Assembly (NCBI GenBank): GCA_946645685.1
Contig: CAMPCJ010000007.1
Location: 1-43,540, forward strand
Direction: 5' to 3'
DNA from: an uncultured Clostridia bacterium
Lineage (GTDB): Bacteria; Bacillota; Clostridia; Oscillospirales; SIG627
Length of the DNA: 43,540 bases
The notes under the pieces are model-generated. The model searched no databases, had not been told where the DNA came from, and saw nothing but the letters and a program-made list of their open reading frames with translations. Within the stretch, counting starts at the first letter, position 1. Every line of letters starts with the position of its first letter. A program made the translations under genes and the position numbers. Positions 24,333-30,382 of the stretch are shown piece by piece.

Positions 24333-25154
24333 ATGGCGGGCTATTACGCGAGAGGGCGCTATTCCAGCGCCGACGGCAGGCTGTTTGAAGTCAAGGAAGC
24401 TTACCGTACCATCCGTACCAATCTGATGTTTTCCATGGCGCACCCCGGGTGCAAGATCGTGGTGTTTTCCAGCGCCGTTCAGGGCGAAGGCAAAACCACC
24501 ACCGCCGCCAACGTGGCGTTCTCCATCGCCCGGAACAACCACCGCGTCCTTTTGATCGACATGGACTTGCGGCGTCCCCGCGTCCATCGCCTGCTCAAGC
24601 TGTCCAGCGTGCCCGGGCTGACCAATTTCCTGGGCGGCTTCAACGGCATTGAGGAGATCCTTCACCGGGGCGTGTTCCCCAACCTGGACGTCATTTGCGC
24701 CGGCACCATCCCCCCCAACCCGTCGGAGCTGGTGGCAAGCGCCCACATGGCGACCTTCCTGGACGAGCTGAAAAAGGGCTATGATTTTATCATCATCGAC
24801 TCGCCGCCCATGGGCGTTGTTTCCGACGCCCTGCCCCTTCTGCCCCTGGTGGACGGGATGGTTTTGGTGGTTCGCAGCCGTTACACCAACCGCAAGGACG
24901 TGAAGCGGGTGGTGGATCAGGTGCAGTTCATCCAGGGCAAGATCCTGGGCGTGGTGCTGAACGGCGTGCGGGATGAAAAACGGAGTTATTCCTACCGCCG
25001 CGGGTATCGCCGCTACGGGTACGGCTACGGCTACGGGTACGGGTACGGCTCGTACCGCACCGCCGCCGCCCAGCAGCAGGAGGCGCAGGCGCTTGCCGGT
25101 ATTACCCTGAAAGAGAAAAAGACCGGAAAATCCACCGGATCCGGGAAAAAATGA
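24333..25154 (+). CDS. Bacterial tyrosine kinase (CpsD/CapB type)
   Basis: A 273-residue cytoplasmic BY-kinase that works with CpsC. It has EAYRTIRTNLMFS at the N terminus, Walker A SAVQGEGKTTTAAN, Walker A' LLIDMDLRRPR and Walker B FIIIDSPPMG. The C terminus has a Tyr cluster: SYSYRRGYRRYG and then a run of six Tyr-Gly pairs (nt 25014-25049), the autophosphorylation site region. SD GGAGG just before the start at 24333. The gene ends with an ATGA overlap on the phosphatase gene. Confidence 0.93.
   Translation: MAGYYARGRYSSADGRLFEVKEAYRTIRTNLMFSMAHPGCKIVVFSSAVQGEGKTTTAANVAFSIARNNHRVLLIDMDLRRPRVHRLLKLSSVPGLTNFLGGFNGIEEILHRGVFPNLDVICAGTIPPNPSELVASAHMATFLDELKKGYDFIIIDSPPMGVVSDALPLLPLVDGMVLVVRSRYTNRKDVKRVVDQVQFIQGKILGVVLNGVRDEKRSYSYRRGYRRYGYGYGYGYGYGSYRTAAAQQQEAQALAGITLKEKKTGKSTGSGKK
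25014..25049 (+). repeat. Hexanucleotide tandem repeat (TACGGN) in the kinase tail
   Basis: Six in-frame copies of TACGGG or TACGGC, encoding (Tyr-Gly)6. Changes in copy number would keep the frame and alter the number of phosphorylatable Tyr. Confidence 0.9.
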
Positions 25155-25849
25155 AAACGGATATCCATTCCCACCTTCTGCCCGGGATCGATGACGGCGC
25201 GGAGCATTTTGACGACGCGGACAGGATCTTGGGAAAGGTGCGGAAAGACGGCTTGACCCACCTGGCGTTCACCCCGCATTTCTACCCCGCCGGAGACAGC
25301 GTCGGACGGTTTCTCGCCCGGCGGCGCGGGGCGGCGGAGCGGCTCTCTCAGTCGGCGCATTTTCAGGCGCTGCGCGTGACTTACGGCGCGGAGGTGTATT
25401 TGACGGAGGCGCTGTTCAATCACGAAGGGATCGAGCGGCTCGCCTACGAAGGCACCAACTTCCTGCTCACGGAGCTGGAGTACAACGTGCCCTACGGCGC
25501 CGGGGTGGAGCGAAAGCTGGAGCGGCTGATCAACGATTTGTCCCTGGTGCCCGTCCTGGCGCACATCGAACGCTTTCCGGATCTTTTGAATCACCCGGAG
25601 CGGGTGGCGTATCTGAGGGATATGGGCTGTCTGTGTCAGATGAACCTGCAATCCTTCGCCTCGTTTCTGAAGCGGCGGAAAATGCTGCGTCTGGTGTGTG
25701 ACGGTATGGTGGATTTTCTCGGTGAAGATCTGCACCGCGCCCCCCTTCCGCCCGACGTGAAGGAAAAGGCGCTTGAGGAGTTGGAAAAGGCGGCGCCCGG
25801 CTTTGTGGAGCAGTGCGACGCTTACGCCATGGAAACCGTGTTTAAATGA
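25151..25849 (+). CDS. Tyrosine-protein phosphatase of the PHP family (CpsB/CapC type)
   Basis: A 232-residue manganese-dependent phosphatase that removes phosphate from the CpsD-type kinase tail. Motifs: DIHSHLLPGIDDGA (metal-binding His), FTPHFYP, TYGAEVYLT, ELEYNVP, VPVLAHIERFP. The start ATG at 25151 overlaps the kinase stop. The three genes CpsC-CpsD-CpsB form a complete phosphoregulatory switch for surface polysaccharide, but no polymerase or flippase cluster lies beside it. Confidence 0.9.
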   Translation: MKTDIHSHLLPGIDDGAEHFDDADRILGKVRKDGLTHLAFTPHFYPAGDSVGRFLARRRGAAERLSQSAHFQALRVTYGAEVYLTEALFNHEGIERLAYEGTNFLLTELEYNVPYGAGVERKLERLINDLSLVPVLAHIERFPDLLNHPERVAYLRDMGCLCQMNLQSFASFLKRRKMLRLVCDGMVDFLGEDLHRAPLPPDVKEKALEELEKAAPGFVEQCDAYAMETVFK

Positions 25850-25893
25850 ATGGCTCTTTGCCGTCGGGAAAAGACGGCGGTGAAGTTCCAGAT

Positions 25894-25911
25894 AAATTTT
25901 ACGTAAAATTT
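25894..25911. promoter_or_regulatory. Perfect 18-bp palindrome upstream of the surface-protein gene
   Basis: AAATTTTACGTAAAATTT ends 4 bases before the strong SD AGGAGGT (25916-25922). It could be a protein-binding operator or an mRNA hairpin near the 5' end. No -35/-10 pair is clear in this gap. Confidence 0.6.
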
Positions 25912-25929
25912 CAATAGGAGGTACCCAAC

Positions 25930-26505
25930 ATGAAGAGAGCTTTGACGCTCGTCCTTTCTCTGGTGCTGGTTCTTTCCCTGCTGCCCCTGGCAGTCAGCGC
26001 GAGAACGCTCACCAATCGGGAGAAAGAGATCTTCACGGAGCTTCGCAGTCCCGCCCCGGCCGGCGATGGGGACTTTGTACTCCCTGAAGTGACGATCAAA
26101 AAGGGCGAGAACTACCTGATGGCGCTCGATGAAGCCCTGACGGACGCGCAGATCGACGCGATCCTGTCCTACGTTCGCGATGCCGAAGCGACGGTGACTG
26201 CCGCCGGTACCGGTAACGTTAAGAACTGGACGCAGGCGACCCGCGATCACGTTCTGATGGACATTGACCTGGCGGCGCAGCAGCTTGGCTTGCGCGCGGC
26301 CGGCCGTCCCGCCGGTAACGGCGAGCACGGTTGGGGCGAGATCTACGTTTACGATCCCGCTACCGGTGCGATCGTTGTGGCGGAAGACGAGCTGATCGTC
26401 AGAAAGACCGGCTCCGACGCCGCGTCCTTCGCGATCGCCGGCGCTTGCGGCCTGGTGGTTCTCTGCGCATGCGCTTTCGTTGCCAAGAAAGTCGAACTTT
26501 TCTAA
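25930..26505 (+). CDS. Secreted protein with a non-canonical sortase sorting signal
   Basis: A 191-residue protein with a signal peptide (residues 1-24, cut after AVSA), an exported domain with alternating acidic helices (DEALTDAQIDAILSYVRDAE) and a tail laid out like a sorting signal: VRKTG (residues 157-161), a hydrophobic helix (about 166-185) and Lys-Lys near the end. Canonical LPxTG is absent; only the TG is kept. The very strong SD AGGAGGT and codon use richer in GGT, GTT and GCT than the neighbours suggest high expression. A class D sortase follows within 7 bases. I do not recognise the exported domain; it may be a structural cell-surface protein. Confidence 0.78.
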   Translation: MKRALTLVLSLVLVLSLLPLAVSARTLTNREKEIFTELRSPAPAGDGDFVLPEVTIKKGENYLMALDEALTDAQIDAILSYVRDAEATVTAAGTGNVKNWTQATRDHVLMDIDLAAQQLGLRAAGRPAGNGEHGWGEIYVYDPATGAIVVAEDELIVRKTGSDAASFAIAGACGLVVLCACAFVAKKVELF

Positions 26506-26512
26506 GGCTTTC

Positions 26513-27184
26513 ATGAAACGCAGCTTGCATGCGGTCAAATCAGTGGCGAAGATTCTTTCGCCACTGATTTTGTCGTTCATCACCGTTTTTTGCGGCTTTC
26601 TGTTTTTGAAAAACACCGTCAGCGGCACCCTGGGCGCCGCCGGCCTGTTTCTGGCGGACGAGCCGTTTACCCCCGTCTTCAACGGGCGGGATATTTTCGA
26701 GGGCTATTCCGGCCCTGCGGATCAGGCGCAGACCATCGATCTGAACGACATCGTCTTTCCCCGGATCGGGGATAAATACGCCCGTCTCTCCATCCCGTCC
26801 TGCGGCATCGAGGACGACGTGTATTTTGACGATTCCGACGAGGCGCTGCGCCGCGGGCTGGGGCAGTATACCGGTTCCCGGATCCCCGGCTACGGCGAGC
26901 CCATTCTCATCGGCGGGCACAACAACCACGCTTTCCACACCCTGGGCAACGCCGCCGTCGGGGACGTGATCACCATCACCACCAACTACGGCGTCTTTGA
27001 ATACCGGATCGTGGAAACGAAGATCCGCCGGGCGGACGACCGCGCCGCCATGGAAGCGGAATTGACGCAGGATAAGGAACAGCTGATCCTGTATACCTGC
27101 TACCCGTTCACCACCCTGAGCCTGACGCCCGACCGCTATTTCGTGTACGCGGACAAGGTGTCCGGGCCCGTTTTGCTCTATTGA
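26513..27184 (+). CDS. Class D sortase, probably dedicated to the preceding protein
   Basis: A 223-residue membrane-bound transpeptidase. One N-terminal helix (about residues 14-34), then the catalytic domain with His 136 in IGGHNNHAF, Cys 196 in YTCYPF and Arg 208 in TPDRYFVYA; the TCYPF-PDRY pattern is class D-like. ATG 26513 has TAAGG 8 bases upstream and sits 7 bases after the substrate gene; the frame is open to 26480 inside that gene. The first 20 codons contain a perfect 14-bp inverted repeat (26537-26570) that may lower expression relative to the substrate. Confidence 0.88.
   Translation: MKRSLHAVKSVAKILSPLILSFITVFCGFLFLKNTVSGTLGAAGLFLADEPFTPVFNGRDIFEGYSGPADQAQTIDLNDIVFPRIGDKYARLSIPSCGIEDDVYFDDSDEALRRGLGQYTGSRIPGYGEPILIGGHNNHAFHTLGNAAVGDVITITTNYGVFEYRIVETKIRRADDRAAMEAELTQDKEQLILYTCYPFTTLSLTPDRYFVYADKVSGPVLLY
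26537..26572 (+). terminator. Perfect inverted repeat inside the sortase reading frame, possible attenuator
   Basis: AAATCAGTGGCGAA (26537-26550) pairs perfectly with TTCGCCACTGATTT (26557-26570) around a 6-base loop, followed by TTGTCGTT. It lies 32 bases after the stop of the strongly expressed substrate gene and within codons 9-20 of the sortase. Confidence 0.6.
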
Positions 27185-27194
27185 GGAGGGACGT

Positions 27195-28064
27195 ATGAAA
27201 CGAGCGATGAAGATCCTGGTCACCGTCCTCCTCCTTTTGGTGGCGGTGCCCGCGCTGGCGGGCTTTGCCGCCTCCCTGTCCCTGAACGGGCTGGGGCGCT
27301 TTGACACCTTGCGCGCCGAAGCGATGAAGAGCGGCTGGGCGGACGGTGTTCGCAGCGAGATCCGGGGGGAATTTGAAAGCATGAACCGGGTGTCGGACAT
27401 CCCCTCCTCCGTCACGGACCTCTTTCTGACGGAAGCGTTCACCGACGAGGTGTGCGCCTATCTTTGGAAGGACGGCGGGGAAGCGTTTCCCCGGGACGCG
27501 TTGACGGCGGATCTGACGGAGCGGATCACCTCTTACGCCGCCGGTGCGCGGGAGCGGGGTGAGATCGCCCTCACCGATGAGGAGTGGCAGGCGGCGGAAA
27601 AGGGCTTTGCCGAAACGGCTGCGTATTACGTGGACGCCGCCCGGGAGGAAATGACCGTGCGGGGGGTGGGATCCTTTCTGCGCTCTCTGACGGATCGGTG
27701 GGAAAAACTGTTTCCCTTCCTGGTGACCGGCTGCGCCCTTCTGGCGGCGGGCGCGCTGGCGCTTTTGGGGCTGATCTATAAAAAGCAGATCCTGCCCTGC
27801 CTGTACGCCGCCTTTGCCGGGGCGGGGCTGACCCTCTTCGTCCCCGGGCTGTGGCTGAAGCTGCAGGATTACGCCGCCCGCCTGCAGATCTATCCCTCTT
27901 ACCTGAAAGCGTTTCTGGTGCGGGTCTACGGCATCGGCTGCGGCAGGCTGTGGATCCCCGGCGCTGTTCTGCTTATTTTTGGACTGTCCCTGGGCGTCTG
28001 GGCGCTTTTTCGCGCCCGGAACACGCAAGGTCAAACGGAAAAACAACAAGGAGAAAGCCAATGA
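27195..28064 (+). CDS. Membrane protein of unknown function in the sortase operon
   Basis: A 289-residue protein with one N-terminal membrane helix or uncut signal (residues 4-26), an extracellular, acidic, helical domain (about 27-170), and three further membrane helices (about 178-197, 203-220, 258-280), ending in a polar tail rich in Gln. SD GAGGAGG. It follows the class D sortase by 10 bases and overlaps the carbonic anhydrase start by four bases. Not recognised; position suggests a part of the surface-protein system. Confidence 0.7.
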   Translation: MKRAMKILVTVLLLLVAVPALAGFAASLSLNGLGRFDTLRAEAMKSGWADGVRSEIRGEFESMNRVSDIPSSVTDLFLTEAFTDEVCAYLWKDGGEAFPRDALTADLTERITSYAAGARERGEIALTDEEWQAAEKGFAETAAYYVDAAREEMTVRGVGSFLRSLTDRWEKLFPFLVTGCALLAAGALALLGLIYKKQILPCLYAAFAGAGLTLFVPGLWLKLQDYAARLQIYPSYLKAFLVRVYGIGCGRLWIPGAVLLIFGLSLGVWALFRARNTQGQTEKQQGESQ

Positions 28065-28564
28065 TCCGTTCTTATCAGAATAAAACCCCCGTGATCGCCC
28101 CCGACGTGTTTTTGGCGGAGAGTGCCGCCGTCATCGGCGACGTGACCCTGGCAAGCGGCGTCAACGTCTGGTACGGCGCGGTGATCCGGGGCGATGAAGA
28201 CCGCATCGAAGTAGGGGAGCGGAGCAACGTGCAGGACAACGCCACCCTCCACGTGGGGAAGGGCTTCCCCATCCGGATCGGCACGGGCGTGACCGTGGGA
28301 CATAACGCGGTGGTACACGGCTGCACCGTGGGGGACGATACCCTCATCGGAATGGGCGCCGTGGTGCTGAACGGCGCGGTGATCGGCAAGGGCTGCATCA
28401 TCGGCGCGGGCGCCCTGATCAAGGAGAACAGCGTGATCCCCGACCGCTCTCTGTGCGTGGGCGTCCCGGCGAAGATCATCCGCACCCTGGACGAGAGCGC
28501 CGTGGAAGGCACCCGGAAAAACGCCGCCGTTTACTGCGAATTGGCAAGCGAGTACCGGACGTGA
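28061..28564 (+). CDS. Gamma-class carbonic anhydrase-like hexapeptide protein
   Basis: A 167-residue left-handed beta-helix protein of the YrdA/PaaY/gamma-carbonic anhydrase group. Hexapeptide repeats run from AAVIGDVTLASGVNVWYGAVIRGD onward in short pieces; metal-binding His residues appear in TLHVGK, VGHNAVVHGC. Likely a metal-dependent cytoplasmic trimer, possibly converting CO2 and bicarbonate, though many members have no shown activity. The ATG overlaps the previous stop (ATGA) and has AAGGAG upstream; its own stop overlaps the GTG of rlmA. Confidence 0.88.
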   Translation: MIRSYQNKTPVIAPDVFLAESAAVIGDVTLASGVNVWYGAVIRGDEDRIEVGERSNVQDNATLHVGKGFPIRIGTGVTVGHNAVVHGCTVGDDTLIGMGAVVLNGAVIGKGCIIGAGALIKENSVIPDRSLCVGVPAKIIRTLDESAVEGTRKNAAVYCELASEYRT

Positions 28565-29391
28565 TCTGTCCGGTGTGCGGCGCGCCGCTCGTCCCGGAGG
28601 GCGGCGCGTGCCGCTGCGAAAAGGGACACAGCTTCGACCGCGCCCGCGCCGGGTATTATAACCTGCTGCTGGACAGCGCCTCCCACGGACACGGGGACGA
28701 TAAGACCATGCTGAAAGCCCGCCGCGCCTTTCTGGACGGCGGTTGGTACGCGCCGCTGGCGGAAGCGGCGGGGGAGATCGCTTCCCGCGTTTTGCCCGAC
28801 GGCGGCGCCTTGGCGGACGCCGGCTGCGGGGAGGGCTATTACACCGAGAAGATCCTCGCCGCCCTGAAAAAAGCGGGGAGATCCTTTACCGCCTGCGCCT
28901 TTGACGTGTCTAAGGACGCGGCGAAAATGACCGCCGCCCGGGTGAAGGAGGCAGCCGTTTTCGTGGCGAGCGCCTACCGGATCCCCCTGGCGACCGGGTC
29001 GCAGGATCTGGTGCTGTCCCTGTTTTCCCCCTTCGCCCGGGCGGAATTTGCCCGGATCCTGAAGAAGGACGGCTTCCTCCTGCGGGCGGTGCCGGCGGAG
29101 GATCATTTGTGGGAATTGAAGCAGGCGCTGTATGACGAGCCCCGGAAAAACCGTCCCGACCCCGTGGAAACGGACGGGCTGTTCGTTCCGGTGAAGACCG
29201 TTTTGGTGCAAAAAAAGCTCCTGCTCCCCGGGGAGGCGGCGCGGGCTCTGTTTGAAATGACGCCCTACGCCCGGAAGACCGCGCCCGCGGATCGGGACAA
29301 ACTTGCGGGGATCGAAGAGCTGGCCGTGACGTTGTCCGTAAAGCTCCTTTTGACAAAAAAGGCTTGCGAAACGGACGGCGCCCGTGTATAA
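28561..29391 (+). CDS. rlmA: 23S rRNA (guanine-N1)-methyltransferase RlmA-type
   Basis: A 276-residue SAM-dependent enzyme that methylates a guanine in hairpin 35 of 23S rRNA. The N terminus has the RlmA zinc finger (ICPVCG... CRCEKGHSFDRA), followed by MLKARRAFLDGGWYAPL, SAM motif I LADAGCGEGYYT and LFSPFARAEFARIL. The E. coli enzyme has 269 residues. The GTG start at 28561 overlaps the preceding stop; no strong SD, so translation is probably coupled. Methylation at this site can change macrolide/tylosin binding in relatives (RlmAII); which position is modified cannot be read here. Confidence 0.88.
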   Translation: MICPVCGAPLVPEGGACRCEKGHSFDRARAGYYNLLLDSASHGHGDDKTMLKARRAFLDGGWYAPLAEAAGEIASRVLPDGGALADAGCGEGYYTEKILAALKKAGRSFTACAFDVSKDAAKMTAARVKEAAVFVASAYRIPLATGSQDLVLSLFSPFARAEFARILKKDGFLLRAVPAEDHLWELKQALYDEPRKNRPDPVETDGLFVPVKTVLVQKKLLLPGEAARALFEMTPYARKTAPADRDKLAGIEELAVTLSVKLLLTKKACETDGARV

Positions 29392-29392
29392 T
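29364..29392 (+). promoter_or_regulatory. Promoter of the LCP-family gene, within the end of rlmA
   Basis: -35 TTGCGA (29364-29369), 17-base spacer, -10 TATAAT (29387-29392), the latter overlapping the rlmA stop codon. Confidence 0.75.
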
Positions 29393-29422
29393 GATCGGGA
29401 AGAGAGAAAGGAGGCGCGTGAC

Positions 29423-30340
29423 GTGAAGCAATCCATGAAGGACTTTTTATTGACGCTGGTGATCTCCGTCGTCATCTTTGCGATCGTCGCTTTCTTTTTG
29501 ATCCAGGCCGCCGAGGGCTTGATGGGCGACGTGGTGGGCGGCGTGCGCGCCGCCGGCAGCGCCGGCAGGGGCGCGGGCGTGAACGAGGCGATGGCTGCCG
29601 TGGAGGGCAGCGAAGAGACGCGGGATCCCAATAAGAAGACCGTGACGGTGCTGTTCGTGGTGATGGATGAAGCCAAGCGGGCGGACGCCATTTTCCTTCT
29701 CGGGGTGGATCCGGAGAGCAAAAGCGCCACCATGGTGCAGATCCCGTCCAATGCCGCCGTCACGGAAGCGGGCATCACCTATAAGGTGGGTGATCTGTCC
29801 GGCGAGCGGCAGAGCGGTGTTTTGAAGAGCTTTATCCTGGAAGCGGTGGGGATCACCCCGGACTACGTCATGTCCATCACCCGGGACGGGCTTTCCAACT
29901 GGGTGGACTTTCTGGGGGGCGTCCGGTACAACGTGCCCCGGGATATGAGCGGATTTGACGCGTCCGCCAACCGGAAGATCGCCCTTTCCGCCGGAGAGCA
30001 GGTGCTTTCGGGGGATCAGGTGGCGCAGCTTCTGGCGTTTTCGGATTGGGACGGCGCCCCCGCGGCGCGGGACGAAATGCTCCTGGGCTTCGGCCGTGCC
30101 TTCGCCGGCACACTGCTGACCGCCGCCAACCTTTCCCCCGCGCGGGATATGTTCTACAACGTGTCCCGGCATATGTTTACCGATTTTACGGAAAAGGACT
30201 TCGCCGCCGTGGGGCCCGCCCTCTTCCGCTTCAATGAATTCGGACCCACCGTGGTGCGGATCCCCGGCTCCGCGGACGCCAACGGCTATTACGGCATTTC
30301 CGGCGACCGGGTCAAGCCCATGTTTGAACTTTACAAATAA
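29423..30340 (+). CDS. LytR-CpsA-Psr (LCP) family protein
   Basis: A 305-residue membrane-anchored protein. One N-terminal helix (about residues 9-31), then an extracellular LCP-like domain: DAIFLLGVDPESKSATMVQIP, a GITPDYVMSITRDG stretch, FLGGVRYNVPRDM and LSAGEQVLSGDQVAQLL. LCP proteins transfer lipid-linked glycopolymers (teichoic acid, capsule) to peptidoglycan. The key Arg of IPRDT is replaced (IPSNA), so activity may be reduced or altered. Start GTG 29423 follows AAAGGAGG 8 bases upstream; ATG 29384 overlaps the -10 box and was rejected. Terminator at 30345-30370. Confidence 0.78.
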   Translation: MKQSMKDFLLTLVISVVIFAIVAFFLIQAAEGLMGDVVGGVRAAGSAGRGAGVNEAMAAVEGSEETRDPNKKTVTVLFVVMDEAKRADAIFLLGVDPESKSATMVQIPSNAAVTEAGITYKVGDLSGERQSGVLKSFILEAVGITPDYVMSITRDGLSNWVDFLGGVRYNVPRDMSGFDASANRKIALSAGEQVLSGDQVAQLLAFSDWDGAPAARDEMLLGFGRAFAGTLLTAANLSPARDMFYNVSRHMFTDFTEKDFAAVGPALFRFNEFGPTVVRIPGSADANGYYGISGDRVKPMFELYK

Positions 30341-30344
30341 AAAC

Positions 30345-30370
30345 AGAAGGAGGCGCAGTCCTCCTTCTTT
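30345..30370 (+). terminator. Intrinsic terminator between LCP gene and yfhO-like gene
   Basis: AGAAGGAGG (30345-30353) pairs with CCTCCTTCT (30360-30368), followed by TTT. It is close to the SD of the next gene. Confidence 0.75.
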
Positions 30371-30382
30371 TGGAGTTGAGCT

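Noticed and set aside
25014-25049. CRISPR-like or other non-coding repeat
   Set aside because: The repeat is coding, in frame with the tyrosine kinase tail and too short; no CRISPR array or cas gene is present in the window.
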